Shown: positions 50,228-59,983 of the stretch, piece by piece | Numbering within the stretch: the first letter of the stretch is position 1 | Layout of the letters: each line of letters opens with the position of its first letter | Assembly: GCA_013138735.1 (NCBI GenBank) | Contig: WTCE01000044.1 | Span: 43,159-107,158, forward strand | Length of the DNA: 64,000 nucleotides | From: Crocinitomix sp. | GTDB taxonomy: Bacteria; Bacteroidota; Bacteroidia; Flavobacteriales_D; Crocinitomicaceae | Reading direction: 5' to 3' | The notes under the pieces: model-generated | What the model saw: the letters and a program-made list of their open reading frames with translations, nothing else | Databases searched by the model: none | What the model was told of the DNA's origin: nothing | Translations under genes and position numbers: made by a program

Positions 50228-51622
50228 TTAGTATCGTTTTGGATCAATATTAGCTGGAAATACATCCTTTTTACGTTTATAGAATAATAAGGGTGCAAAA
50301 TATAAAGTAGTACACAATAGAATGCCAAAAACATTCATCCATAAGAGTTTATTATGTGCGCCCATGGTGAATAAAATCTGACTCGGAACACAATCAACTG
50401 CCAATAAAATTCCGACAAGTATTCCTGCACCGAGACTCAAATAAAAGCCGATTTTGGGCACTTTTATCCACCAAAAAATAAAGACTGGCGTTAACCCAAT
50501 CACCATTGTTCCACTAACTGTAGTTGCGGATAAAATTGCGGGATTAAAGAAGATCGGAATTGTTCCAGCAACAGCTACAATTATCATGGTAATTCGACCA
50601 AACTTTACAGTCCCGCGCAATTTAAGATCAATTGCCGCTAATTTTGAAAACGAAGAAAAAGAAGAATCCAATGTTGAAGCTGCAGAAACAATCATAATGA
50701 AGTTAATGAGTAATAAAAGTATGGGACCAAAGAGCTGCGCCGTTTCTGTTAATGCTCCTTTTCCAATGCCATTTAAACTTCCGAAAATCCCTAAGAAACT
50801 GAATAAGAAAATACAGATTGCGCCTATAATTCCCGCCAAAATAAAGCTGCGAATTGTTGTTTTTAATGGACTGATAAAACCTCTATCTGTCATTACCGGA
50901 TCGTGAAATGGATAGCTCAACGATTGCAATAAGGCCGCTACTAATAGATTAAGTCCAGTGCCCCAAGAAAACTCACCCGTTTCGACCATTTGACCAACAG
51001 TAGTTCCTTGATAGCCCGAAAGGATGTATAAAATAACGGCTAAAAGAATCGCAAATAACACCATTTGAATGGCATCCGAAAAAATGGAACTTTTTAATCC
51101 TCCCTTAAGCGAATATGCTAAGGTTAAACCTGTAAATACTAATATTGACCAATAATAAGGAGCTGAGCCATAATCACCAAAGTAAGAACCAATAACCATT
51201 GTATTGGACCAAACTTCATTAAATAAACGAAAGGCAATTACCACGGAAAAAACAAGGATAGCGCCTTTACCAAAACGACTTTGCAAAAAATGGTGCAGAC
51301 TTGTAAACCCTCCATTTTTACGTAAATAATAGATGACAATTCCCGCAACAATAAAGGAGAAATAATAACCTGCGTAAGCCAATCCACCCACAATTCCAAA
51401 TTCGTTACCTAAATCTGATGCATTGGCTATAGATTTGGCAAAGACCCATGAAATAACAAGGCTACCTGTTAGCATTGCCCAATTAGGCGACTTCCCTTTA
51501 TGGCTCGCTTTGAAAAAGGCTTCAGTCGATTTTGATAATGGAGAAATGAACAATAATAAAAGGCTCGTTCCAATCACCAAAACCCATTGCCAAAGTGCAA
51601 TATTTTCAATTATTCCTCCCAC
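50228..51622 (-). CDS. Sodium:solute symporter family protein
   Basis: A 464-residue SSS-family transporter with about 12-13 membrane helices. Family features include WVFAKSIANASDLGNEFGI near residue 60, a DPVMTDRGF segment around 240, and ASTLDSSFSSFSKLAAIDL around 315, the conserved loop containing Na-site residues. It would import a small organic solute with Na+ across the inner membrane. The start is GTG at 51622, overlapping the end of the SusD gene by 13 bp; no ATG lies close. The next gene begins directly after its stop. Its place behind SusC/SusD makes it the likely inner-membrane step for the same nutrient. Confidence 0.92.
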   Translation of the reverse strand: MGGIIENIALWQWVLVIGTSLLLLFISPLSKSTEAFFKASHKGKSPNWAMLTGSLVISWVFAKSIANASDLGNEFGIVGGLAYAGYYFSFIVAGIVIYYLRKNGGFTSLHHFLQSRFGKGAILVFSVVIAFRLFNEVWSNTMVIGSYFGDYGSAPYYWSILVFTGLTLAYSLKGGLKSSIFSDAIQMVLFAILLAVILYILSGYQGTTVGQMVETGEFSWGTGLNLLVAALLQSLSYPFHDPVMTDRGFISPLKTTIRSFILAGIIGAICIFLFSFLGIFGSLNGIGKGALTETAQLFGPILLLLINFIMIVSAASTLDSSFSSFSKLAAIDLKLRGTVKFGRITMIIVAVAGTIPIFFNPAILSATTVSGTMVIGLTPVFIFWWIKVPKIGFYLSLGAGILVGILLAVDCVPSQILFTMGAHNKLLWMNVFGILLCTTLYFAPLLFYKRKKDVFPANIDPKRY

Positions 51623-53031
51623 CAGCCTTTGCTATTATAATTATCTCCCCCAATATGGGATACTGCCGCGTTATAATTGGTTGCATTTACAGCCTGTTCA
51701 GTTGATGGATAACGATAACGCACAGGATAAACATCTCCATTCAAATTATCCAATGGAATTGTTAGCGTTGGAAAACCTGTTCTTCGAACATCCAGCCATC
51801 CTTCATATCCATTCATAAATGAAGCGATCCACTTTTGTGTCATGATGCGTTCCAAATCTGCTGTTCCGTCCAAAAAAATTAGAGGGTTTGAAAGATATTC
51901 TGCTGGAATTTCCAATCCATAAAAATCAAAGGAAGCTTCAATTCCTGCCTGATAATAAAGAATATCGGCTCCAGGAATCAAGCCTTTATTAGCCGCTTCG
52001 GCCAAACAAAATTGGAATTCTGCATGCGTCATAAAAGCTCCTTTTACACCATCAGGTTGATCCCTCAAAAAACTGCCCATTAAGGAAATATCACTTAAGT
52101 CATAAGCCAATTGATTTTCACGGCTTAAACCATTAGGAATTCCAGAATAAACAGCAATTCCGCCATCCGAATTAACCGTCCGTTTATAATAAAACTCCAT
52201 CCGTGGATCATTCAAAGGTGTTAGAATATCTTCTGCCGTTTTAGACATGCGGACATCAACATATCTCCCCTCACGTTCATTATAAATCGTCCATTGATTG
52301 GGTGATGAGGCTAAATAAGGCACCACCGCATTGTCGGCGTTACTTGTAAAAACATTTGCTCCTAGCAATGCTGCCTCCATCTCATCACTCACGTCCATTT
52401 TATCACTTATTCGAAGTAAGTAGCGGATGCGCAATGAATTGGCAAACTTCACCCATTTATTCAAATCTCCACCATACATTAAATCACCCTGAATGGATTC
52501 ACTTGTTGTTTCCAAAGTTGCTACAGCTTGTTTTAATAAATCTAATATTCCATTTTCACTCGTGTAAATAGCTTCTTGATTGTCAAAAACTGGTGTGAAG
52601 TTTCCTTGGGTCTTCCCCTGCAAAGCCTCGAAAAAAGGAACGTCCGTCCATAAATCGGTGAGCAATGCTACTTGATGGGCAGTTAAAATTTTACAAACGG
52701 CACTATAAGCCTCATTTCCATCAGGAGAGTTCGTAATATCTTGCATATCGTTCAACAAACGATAGGTGTCGTTCCATAAGCCTTCATTATTACTCAAATC
52801 GTACCGATCAATGGGTAAAAACTCTAAGTTGGAGGAATATTGTGCTAAAAAATTACCAGCATGCCAACCCCAATAAGCCTGATTATCGGAAGCCTCTGCC
52901 AATACATTAGAAAGTAAAAACTGTGGATCGGCATCCTCTGGTGAATTCGGATTATTATTGAATTCATCAAATTTTTGACAACCTGTTAAGATTAATCCTA
53001 GACCGATAAATGTGATTATAATTTTATTCAT
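51610..53031 (-). CDS. SusD/RagB-like surface lipoprotein
   Basis: A 473-residue SusD-type nutrient-binding lipoprotein with lipobox LTGC (cysteine 18) and the typical following FDEFNNNPNSPEDADPQF. Helical repeat segments and the C-terminal block (ERIMTQKWIASFMNGYEGWLDVRRTGFP) identify the SusD-like family with certainty. It caps the SusC barrel and delivers ligand. Short length and the N-terminal NPNSPE pattern are closest to the subgroup found with small organic or organophosphate ligands rather than large glycans, which is only suggestive. It overlaps the symporter start by 13 bp. Confidence 0.95.
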   Translation of the reverse strand: MNKIIITFIGLGLILTGCQKFDEFNNNPNSPEDADPQFLLSNVLAEASDNQAYWGWHAGNFLAQYSSNLEFLPIDRYDLSNNEGLWNDTYRLLNDMQDITNSPDGNEAYSAVCKILTAHQVALLTDLWTDVPFFEALQGKTQGNFTPVFDNQEAIYTSENGILDLLKQAVATLETTSESIQGDLMYGGDLNKWVKFANSLRIRYLLRISDKMDVSDEMEAALLGANVFTSNADNAVVPYLASSPNQWTIYNEREGRYVDVRMSKTAEDILTPLNDPRMEFYYKRTVNSDGGIAVYSGIPNGLSRENQLAYDLSDISLMGSFLRDQPDGVKGAFMTHAEFQFCLAEAANKGLIPGADILYYQAGIEASFDFYGLEIPAEYLSNPLIFLDGTADLERIMTQKWIASFMNGYEGWLDVRRTGFPTLTIPLDNLNGDVYPVRYRYPSTEQAVNATNYNAAVSHIGGDNYNSKGWWEE

Positions 53032-53052
53032 TGTAATAAGTTTTCAGATGGA

Positions 53053-56000
53053 TTAAAATTTGAATTGGATTTTGAAACCTAAACTGCGTGAAGAAGGGTA
53101 GGAAAGATCCTCGACCCCAAAATTTTGCTGAGTACCCTGCATGGCACTCAACTCTGGATCAAAATGTGGATTCTCTGTCCAGGTGAATAAATTGGAACCG
53201 ATTATAGAAATTTTAAAATCCTCAATTTTCCATTTTGCTATCATAGGTTTTGGAAAGCTATAGGTTAAACCTATTTGGCGCAATTTTAAATAGGAAGCAC
53301 TATAAGTTGCACTTTCTTCATTCGCTCGATTATAGAATTGATTATAATATTCTGCTGCTGAAATGGATGTTGTATTAGTTTCATAAACTGGGTTCTCTTC
53401 AGTTCCAACATTCACAACTCCTTCTCCAATAATGCCATCTTCTCGTCCGTCAAGGGTTTCATTCAAGACGCCAGACGTACTTCCAATTGCTTTAGTTCGA
53501 GAGACTATAGTACCGCCTTGGCGCCAATCAAACAAAAAGCTAAGTGAGATGTTTTTGTAGCGAATTTCGTTTCCAAAACCAAGAATAAAATCAGGATTAT
53601 AATTTCCTAAATAACGTAATTCACCATCCCTAATTGGCAGGCCATTCGCATCATGAATTATTTGTCCCTCAGTGGTTTTTTTGAATCCTGTGCCGTACAT
53701 ATCTCCAATGCGTCCGCCATCTGGATTGGCAATATAATAGACCGAATTATCAGCACTGGTATAAACTCTTGCATAGCCCGTTGTATATTGATCGACTCCT
53801 TCAGGTAATTCTAAAACATAACTCGCACCTTTCGAAAAATTTGCAAATGCCGTCCATTTAAAGTGCTTTTGTTTGACAAGATCTCCTGTTAGCGATATTT
53901 CAATTCCTTTACTCTGAATTTTTCCGCCGTTAATAATTCGATTGGTATAACCACTTGCTGCGGATGCAGGCACACCAATAATTTGATCCGTTGCAGTATT
54001 TTGATAAACCGTCAAATCTATGCCTAGTCGATCCTTAAAGAAATAGAATTCAGCACCAGCTTCTAAACCATTAATGCGTTCTGGTCGCAAATCTGAATTG
54101 AGTAATGTGGATGAATTTGTTAACAAGGGATAACTGCCATAATTTTGATTAAACGCATAGGTATTGTTCAACTGAAATGGATTGGTATCATTCCCTACAC
54201 TTGAAGTACTTGCTCGAATTTTAGAATAAGACATCCATTTTGGCATATCCACCACTTCGGACAAAACAAAGGCCACCGAAGCCGAGTAATAAGCGAACGA
54301 ATTATTTGTTGAAGGTAAAGTCGTTGACCAATCATTTCTCAAAGTGGCATCCAAATAGAGAAAACGTTTATAATTCACTCCAAAAATGCCATAAACACTA
54401 TTAATTTGTTTTTGCGCATTAAATTGAGAGGCGACTAATGGAATTTTAGCATTTCCAAAATTGTAAATTCCAGGCACGGATAATTGACCCGCTACAAGGC
54501 TTTTATATTTCGTTTTTTGCGTAAAATTATTCGCTCCTACGCCCACATTCCAACTGCTATTGGTTCCGAACTTATGGTTATAGGCCAGCAAAACATCTGT
54601 ATTAATTTCCATAAAATCGACCTCATCTTCTCGATAAGCACCATTTTTAAAACGCTGCGTGCTGAAAGCTCTTTTTGAGGTTCTCAGATCATGATAGGTA
54701 TCCATACCGGAACGCAGTCGCAGATTTAAATTATCTGAGATGGCATAAGTTAATGCAGCATTTCCTAATAATCGATTTTTATTAAAGGCATTGGTATTTT
54801 CATACACATTGAAATAGGGATTATCCAACCATTGTGTATTGTAATTAAATTGTTGGAAATTTTCTTGTCCGTCCTGCCAGTAGTCTTCGGCATTTGCAGT
54901 ATTTACTTGGCGCCCCATCCATAAAAATGAATACATGGCGTTTTCGCTTCCATAACCTAAACCAGGTCTGTGATCACTTGCACTATTTATATAGTTCACA
55001 TAAGTTCTTAAGCGAAGCTTTTTTGAGAGTTGATTGTTTGCGGTGAGTGCTACATTACTTCTTTCATAGTTCGTATTTGGAATGGTGCCAGTATTATCTA
55101 ACCTAGAAAAAGAAAAACGATAATTTGCATTTTTATCTCCTGTAGAGATGGCTACATTTTGCTGACTTGTTACACCTGTTTGGAAGAAACTTTGCACATT
55201 ATTAGGATTGGCATTCCATGCACTTGGGTTGATTGGATTTCCATTTCTAGCAATCACGTCTCCACCTCTTATGATATTACCATTTGCATCAGTTGATGTT
55301 CCGTCAAATTGTGTAATCAATTGCCCATTCAATTGGGGTCCAAAACTTACCAGACCGCCATCTCCAAGTCCGCCTCCTAATCCATCTTCATAAGCAAATA
55401 CTCCTCCTGCACCTTGCCCATAGCTATTTTGAAACTGCGGCAAAAATGCGGTTTGTTCAAATGTTAGGCTACTATTCAAAGTAATATTGAAGCCCTTTTT
55501 GGTTTCACCATCTTTCGTTTCAATTACCACTACTCCATTTGCAGCACGCGATCCGTATAAAGCAGCTGCACCTGGCCCTTTTAAAACCGTAATTGATGCA
55601 ATATCATCCGAACTAAAATCGCCCATTCCATTTCCATAATCAACTTCATGAAAATCGTTTTCAAGGTTCTCTGTATTATTCGCTACAAAATCATTGCTTA
55701 CAGGCACGCCATCTACAACAAATAGCGGCTGATTATTACCCGATAATGAAGTTTCTCCTCTAATAATAATGCGAGAGGATGAACCAACGCCCGAAGAACC
55801 ATTAGTGGTTTGCACACCTGCTATTCTTCCCGCCATTGAATTGATGACATTTGGATTACGAATGGCGGTAAGCTCCTTTCCTTGGATTTTTTGCACGGCA
55901 TACCCCAAGTCTCGCTTATTACGCTTGAGACCTAATGCAGTAATCACTGTTGGGTTCAACTCGCGACTTAAAATTGAAAGTTTAATCACCATTTGTTTTT

Positions 56001-56253
56001 GACTGGCAACTGCAATTTGCTGCGCCTCAAAACCAAATGCTTCAATCATTAAAGTGTCAGTGGCGCGAACCGTTAATGCAAAATTTCCTTCAAAATCAGA
56101 AGTTGTAAAAGTCTCAAAATTTTTGACTTTTATTAAGGCAAAAGGTATTGGTTCGTTTGTGTTTTCGTTGCTTATAGAACCTGAAAAATTATATTGTGCG
56201 AATGATATATGCACAGCAAGAATTGCTGAACAAAGCAGTAAAATTTTATTCAT
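53053..56253 (-). CDS. SusC/RagA-type TonB-dependent transporter
   Basis: A 1066-residue outer-membrane transporter. The signal peptide (about 1-19) precedes a carboxypeptidase-like domain (NFSGSISNENTNEPIPFALI), the plug with the SusC signature (KRDLGYAVQKIQGKEL, RGETSLSGNNQPLFVVDGVP, ITVLKGPGAAALYGSRAANG) and a 22-strand-type barrel ending YPSSRSLGFKIQFKF. It pairs with the SusD gene 21 bp downstream. No polysaccharide-degrading enzymes are in the operon; the partners are a symporter and a phosphoesterase-fold protein, so a small nutrient is more likely than a glycan. It begins 33 bp after the DUF2064 gene. Confidence 0.96.
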   Translation of the reverse strand: MNKILLLCSAILAVHISFAQYNFSGSISNENTNEPIPFALIKVKNFETFTTSDFEGNFALTVRATDTLMIEAFGFEAQQIAVASQKQMVIKLSILSRELNPTVITALGLKRNKRDLGYAVQKIQGKELTAIRNPNVINSMAGRIAGVQTTNGSSGVGSSSRIIIRGETSLSGNNQPLFVVDGVPVSNDFVANNTENLENDFHEVDYGNGMGDFSSDDIASITVLKGPGAAALYGSRAANGVVVIETKDGETKKGFNITLNSSLTFEQTAFLPQFQNSYGQGAGGVFAYEDGLGGGLGDGGLVSFGPQLNGQLITQFDGTSTDANGNIIRGGDVIARNGNPINPSAWNANPNNVQSFFQTGVTSQQNVAISTGDKNANYRFSFSRLDNTGTIPNTNYERSNVALTANNQLSKKLRLRTYVNYINSASDHRPGLGYGSENAMYSFLWMGRQVNTANAEDYWQDGQENFQQFNYNTQWLDNPYFNVYENTNAFNKNRLLGNAALTYAISDNLNLRLRSGMDTYHDLRTSKRAFSTQRFKNGAYREDEVDFMEINTDVLLAYNHKFGTNSSWNVGVGANNFTQKTKYKSLVAGQLSVPGIYNFGNAKIPLVASQFNAQKQINSVYGIFGVNYKRFLYLDATLRNDWSTTLPSTNNSFAYYSASVAFVLSEVVDMPKWMSYSKIRASTSSVGNDTNPFQLNNTYAFNQNYGSYPLLTNSSTLLNSDLRPERINGLEAGAEFYFFKDRLGIDLTVYQNTATDQIIGVPASAASGYTNRIINGGKIQSKGIEISLTGDLVKQKHFKWTAFANFSKGASYVLELPEGVDQYTTGYARVYTSADNSVYYIANPDGGRIGDMYGTGFKKTTEGQIIHDANGLPIRDGELRYLGNYNPDFILGFGNEIRYKNISLSFLFDWRQGGTIVSRTKAIGSTSGVLNETLDGREDGIIGEGVVNVGTEENPVYETNTTSISAAEYYNQFYNRANEESATYSASYLKLRQIGLTYSFPKPMIAKWKIEDFKISIIGSNLFTWTENPHFDPELSAMQGTQQNFGVEDLSYPSSRSLGFKIQFKF

Positions 56254-56286
56254 AAAAACTAATAAAAGATGCGTGTGATTTTTAAT

Positions 56287-57000
56287 TTAGGACAGCAGAA
56301 GTGCATCCTGCGGCGGACCTCTGAGCGCTATTTCAGCAGAAAAGAATTCAGAAAACGAACTGATTTCCTTTAATTTTGGAATCTTAAAGTCAAAAAATAA
56401 TTGAAATATTTTACTATATAATATTTTGTCGTTAATGTTATTGGAAATGTGGATGAGAAATTCACGCACATCTTTAATCGCATTGAATTCGGCTAAAACA
56501 AAATCAAGCTTTAAGATCTTTGAATTATCCCTTCCTAGTATATCAAAATCACTGATAAGCGATTCAGTTTGCCAAGCCATTTTTTCAAACTCAAAACTAT
56601 CAAAGCCCTGTTTGGTTAAGCCAAGTGTGTAAATTCCGCCATTTTGAGTGGCGCCATACACCAAATCATGACCATCTAATTCTTGCTGAATGTTTAAGAG
56701 GATTGCTGCAGTTAACTCAGGACTGTCATTTCCTATGGTTATAACGCGATTATAACCCTTTTCAAAAATGGATTGAATTGCATTTTGATAACGCTCTGCA
56801 AAGCTGTCTCCATTTTGAGATTCGCCAGAGCAAATGTAGAAAGGTAAACCCGTTGCTTTAATCGTTTGAACTGCTTTATCATTTAAAGCTTGGAAGAAGT
56901 TAAAGTTCTTTCCATAATTCAATCCAAAGATTCGCTTTTCACGTCCTTCATCTCGAACATGTCTGGTAAACAGTAAAAGGGCAGTTTGCTTAGCTTGCAT
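56287..57000 (-). CDS. DUF2064 / TIGR04282-like GT-A fold protein
   Basis: A 237-residue protein of the DUF2064 family (GT-A nucleotidyl/glycosyltransferase-like), recognised by TALLLFTRHVRDEGREKR at the start, VITIGNDSPELTAAILL around residue 90 (usually GxDxPxL) and YGATQNGGIYTLGL. Members are annotated as transferases associated with radical-SAM or arsenosugar biosynthesis proteins, but few are characterised. This copy has unusual substitutions (GATQNGGIYTLG where many members have GP..DGGYYLLG), so activity is uncertain. It is the first gene of the SusC/SusD operon. If it acts in arsenic or other oxyanion metabolism, a link to phosphate limitation would make sense; inference. Confidence 0.8.
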   Translation of the reverse strand: MQAKQTALLLFTRHVRDEGREKRIFGLNYGKNFNFFQALNDKAVQTIKATGLPFYICSGESQNGDSFAERYQNAIQSIFEKGYNRVITIGNDSPELTAAILLNIQQELDGHDLVYGATQNGGIYTLGLTKQGFDSFEFEKMAWQTESLISDFDILGRDNSKILKLDFVLAEFNAIKDVREFLIHISNNINDKILYSKIFQLFFDFKIPKLKEISSFSEFFSAEIALRGPPQDALLLS

Positions 57001-57087
57001 TATTCAAATTTCCACTTGTTAGAAAATTGAATGTCGTAATAAAATACGAACCCTTACAGGAAAAACTAAATAATTGATAAAAAGAGA

Positions 57088-57145
57088 TTAGACCGCTGCG
57101 CTGTTTCTACTTAGATCGTTTCTCTGTTAGATCGCTGCGCTCATA
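57088..57145. repeat. Dispersed GCTGCGCTG repeat (right locus)
   Basis: TTAGACCGCTGCGCTG (57088), TTAGATCGTTTCTCTG (57111) and TTAGATCGCTGCGCTC (57128) are successive degenerate units. They match the units near 18.33-18.37 kb in inverted orientation. The rest of the 302-bp gap 57001-57302 has small palindromes (CTTCGCGAAG near 57220, GCAC-TAC-GTGC near 57257) and no gene. Confidence 0.75.
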
Positions 57146-57302
57146 GATTAAAGAACAAAGACGTTTAGTTGATTGAAAAAGTCAAATCGAATTAAATAAT
57201 TCAATAGCCACACTTCATTGCCTTCGCGAAGCTGCGGCATAGCAAGGCGAGTTTTGCACTACGTGCACCTTAGTGTTCCATTTTAGTTTTTGTATTTCAA
57301 CG

Positions 57303-58469
57303 TTAAACCATCATCAACAAATAGCCCAAAATTGCACCACCCAAAACGATTATAATAGGACTCGTTTTTTTCAAACCAAATACAAGACCAAAGGCTAAGA
57401 CTGCTATGAGCGCACTTTTCCATTCAAAAACCCACTGGCCATCCGTGAAATTTAAAATAGTTTCTCGACCCATCTCAAAAAGTACCACTAGCATTACAGC
57501 AACAGCAGCAATATTAACTGCGTCTAAAAAATAACGCAATAAAGGCGATTTTCTCATACGTGGAATGAGTGGGTTTAAGATTAAAACGAATAGGAATGAT
57601 GGCAAAAAGATACCAGCAGTAGCGCCTAGCGCTCCCCAAATTCCAGACATTTGATAACCTATGAAAGTTGCGGTACTTAGCACAGGGCCAGGTGTAAATT
57701 GACCTACGGCTATTGCATCAATCAACTCTTCAAGCGACAAATATCCCGTATCAACTAACTCGGCTTGTAAATAGGCAAAAAGGACATATCCACTTCCATA
57801 AAGAATGGAGCCTACTTTCAAAAATGTCCAAAAAACCGTAGTAGATGTAACTGCAACAGAAGCTGGAGCAGTAGTACTAACTAATAAGAATGGCAACCAT
57901 GATTTTGTCTCTTTATTATCTGATTGGATACTGTTTTTTGCTTTAAAATAGAGCATTCCTGTTATACCCGCAGTTAACAAGGCCATAATCTCATGCACAC
58001 CAAGAAAACAGGCCACAACAACCAATGCTCCAATAATTCCTAACTCTGTACTTTTAAGTGCTTTTTTACCTAATTTATAAATGGCACCTGCGATAATTGC
58101 CAAAACAGCAGGTTTAATTCCGTAAACAAATCCTTCAACCTCTGGCAATTCACCATAGGTCACATAAAGCCATGCTAAAAACCCCGTAATGACAACAGCA
58201 GGAACTATAAATGCGATTCCTGCGACGAATAAGCCCATTTTTCCAGCACGTTCATGTCCGCAATGCATGGTCATTTCAGTTGAATTTGGACCAGGGATTA
58301 AGTTTGTAGCCCCCATCAAATCCAAAAAATATTGCCGGTCCATCCACTTTCGTTTGTTTACCACTTCTTCTTCCATCATGGCAACGTGCGCAGCTGGTCC
58401 GCCAAAGGCGAAACATCCTAGCTTAAAAAAAACGAGCGCTACTTCTTTTAATTTATCTGATTGTGACAT
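57303..58469 (-). CDS. CHR-family (chromate ion) transporter, two-domain form
   Basis: A 388-residue member of the chromate transporter family with the internal two-domain duplication. The first half has FFKLGCFAFGGPAAHVAMMEEE and LIPGPNSTEMTMHCGHERAG; the second has FLKVGSILYGSGYVLFAYL and QFTPGPVLSTATFIGYQ. About ten membrane helices are visible. Characterised members export chromate; other oxyanions are suspected. It lies downstream of the OprO/P-like porin on the same strand, and the 147-bp gap between them carries a GGTTAAC direct repeat with 11-bp spacing, so it may be controlled with the phosphate genes. Chromate as natural substrate is doubtful in that context. Confidence 0.93.
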   Translation of the reverse strand: MSQSDKLKEVALVFFKLGCFAFGGPAAHVAMMEEEVVNKRKWMDRQYFLDLMGATNLIPGPNSTEMTMHCGHERAGKMGLFVAGIAFIVPAVVITGFLAWLYVTYGELPEVEGFVYGIKPAVLAIIAGAIYKLGKKALKSTELGIIGALVVVACFLGVHEIMALLTAGITGMLYFKAKNSIQSDNKETKSWLPFLLVSTTAPASVAVTSTTVFWTFLKVGSILYGSGYVLFAYLQAELVDTGYLSLEELIDAIAVGQFTPGPVLSTATFIGYQMSGIWGALGATAGIFLPSFLFVLILNPLIPRMRKSPLLRYFLDAVNIAAVAVMLVVLFEMGRETILNFTDGQWVFEWKSALIAVLAFGLVFGLKKTSPIIIVLGGAILGYLLMMV

Positions 58470-58510
58470 ATTTTCTTTTTTTCAAAACTATCTCCTACTT
58501 CATTAATCCA

Positions 58511-58528
58511 GGTTAACTTAAGGTTAAC
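58511..58528. promoter_or_regulatory. Pho-box-like direct repeat before the CHR transporter
   Basis: GGTTAAC at 58511-58517 and GGTTAAC at 58522-58528, a perfect 7-bp direct repeat spaced 11 bp. Because GTTAAC is palindromic the box reads on both strands. It is 42 bp upstream of the transporter start. Confidence 0.5.
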
Positions 58529-58616
58529 AATTTTGAAAACTAATTGTTCTTTAACGTAGCAATACCACCTCAGCCTAACTAAAATGGTATTACAAAGCTT
58601 CATTTTATTATCAATC

Positions 58617-59858
58617 CTAAAAATGAATATCCATTTGTAATCTCCAAAATAGGATATCATCTTTACCTAAATTTACTGCTGTACTGTTGGCAAATCCATT
58701 TTGACGGTAGCTTAAATCAGTTTGTACTTTTAATTTGTGTCCTACAAAATATTTAGACAATCCTAAAGTATATTCCGTCTCGTTATTACTTACACCAACA
58801 TCAGGCGTAATCATAGTATAACGTCCAGATACCTCAACGTTGTTTTTAAACATCCAACCCGCTTGTATGTTTAGTCCTGAACCGATATAATAAGTTCCTA
58901 CAACTAAAGAAGTGTCCACATTATCATAAACATCCGCCGTCCCGTCAGCTGTCGTTTTATTGGCATACTCAGCCATAATTGAAAGGCCTTTATATTTGAA
59001 CATTAAATCTGCAAATACAGTATTCAATGTTTTAGCATTGCCATAAGAACCGTCTGCATTGTAAATAAAACTTCCACCTTGACCACGCTCTCTTGCTGCT
59101 CGGTCATTAATATCATACGTAAACCCTAAAGCCAATTTAGGGTTGTCTTCTCGCTTAATTGCTGCACCTACATAATCTCCTTTTGACTGAAATTTACCAA
59201 AGGGCAACATCTCAACTCTGAATGTATAATCATATCCTCCGATATTATTCGCGGTTAAATTTCTTCCTTCTCCCTGAGATAAAGAAGCTACTTCTTTAAC
59301 GATAAAATTATTACCAATTTTAAAGTGATGCTTTAATTGAACACCAATATCACGGTCAATATTGTAACGACTGTTTAGGCGTGAACGATCAACCATTTGT
59401 AAATTGGCAGATGAAATTACGCGCTCTCTATTCCCAGGTAATTTACCTTGTCCGGCCTTTAAAGAGAAGTTTCCATAAAAATTCCAATCTACATAGGCAT
59501 CTAAAATGAAACGTGGTGCATTATTGTGCTCTGCATCAATCCCTCCACCCATATCTCTATTGGTTAAACCAAACTCCATTTTATATTTCAGTTTTGGCGA
59601 AAATGCATATCCATCAAACTTAAGTCTTGATCGTCTGATCAAAAAGTTACTTGATAAATCTTCTACAAAGCCAAAGTCATCATCTCTAACGTCCCAATTT
59701 GCAGACATTAAGGTTTGAAAACGAATTCCAAAACGCATGGTGAAGGTTGAATCCTTTCCTACAACGTTAATTCCTTTTCCAAATTTTTGTGGGTTGTATT
59801 GTGCTGATGCTCCTTGAAGGATCAACAATAATACAAGTACGGATGCTAATTTTTTCAT
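58617..59858 (-). CDS. OprO/OprP-like phosphate-selective porin
   Basis: A 413-residue outer-membrane beta-barrel of the porin O/P family, which in Pseudomonas takes up phosphate and polyphosphate. Signal peptide MKKLASVLVLLLILQGASA then QYN; early strands FTMRFGIRFQTLMSANWD and NFLIRRSRLKFDGYAFSPKLKYK carry the basic residues typical of the family; the last strand ends in F (WRLQMDIHF). It is divergent from the Na/Pi cotransporter gene with a 313-bp shared control region containing three 11-bp-spaced TTAACA repeats, which strongly supports a phosphate role. No arginine-ladder analysis was possible here. Confidence 0.9.
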   Translation of the reverse strand: MKKLASVLVLLLILQGASAQYNPQKFGKGINVVGKDSTFTMRFGIRFQTLMSANWDVRDDDFGFVEDLSSNFLIRRSRLKFDGYAFSPKLKYKMEFGLTNRDMGGGIDAEHNNAPRFILDAYVDWNFYGNFSLKAGQGKLPGNRERVISSANLQMVDRSRLNSRYNIDRDIGVQLKHHFKIGNNFIVKEVASLSQGEGRNLTANNIGGYDYTFRVEMLPFGKFQSKGDYVGAAIKREDNPKLALGFTYDINDRAARERGQGGSFIYNADGSYGNAKTLNTVFADLMFKYKGLSIMAEYANKTTADGTADVYDNVDTSLVVGTYYIGSGLNIQAGWMFKNNVEVSGRYTMITPDVGVSNNETEYTLGLSKYFVGHKLKVQTDLSYRQNGFANSTAVNLGKDDILFWRLQMDIHF

Positions 59859-59934
59859 TTACTTATTATTAGTTCAACAACAAACAGTTACTGCTTCGGT
59901 TACTGCTTGAATTCGGCACAAAGATTAGATTTTA

Positions 59935-59983
59935 TTAACATATATTTCACATTCATGATCTAAGCTTAACCATTTCTTAACAT
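59935..59983. promoter_or_regulatory. Two Pho-box-like repeats in the porin/cotransporter region
   Basis: Box A: TTAACAT at 59935 and TTCACAT at 59946. Box B: CTTAACC at 59965 and CTTAACA at 59976. Both pairs are spaced exactly 11 bp, and the boxes are 30 bp apart. They lie nearer the porin start (59858), about 77-125 bp upstream of it. Confidence 0.6.

Noticed and set aside
49415..57000. SusC/SusD operon as a polysaccharide utilisation locus
   Set aside because: No glycoside hydrolase, lyase or carbohydrate sensor is present; partners are a symporter and a phosphoesterase-fold protein.
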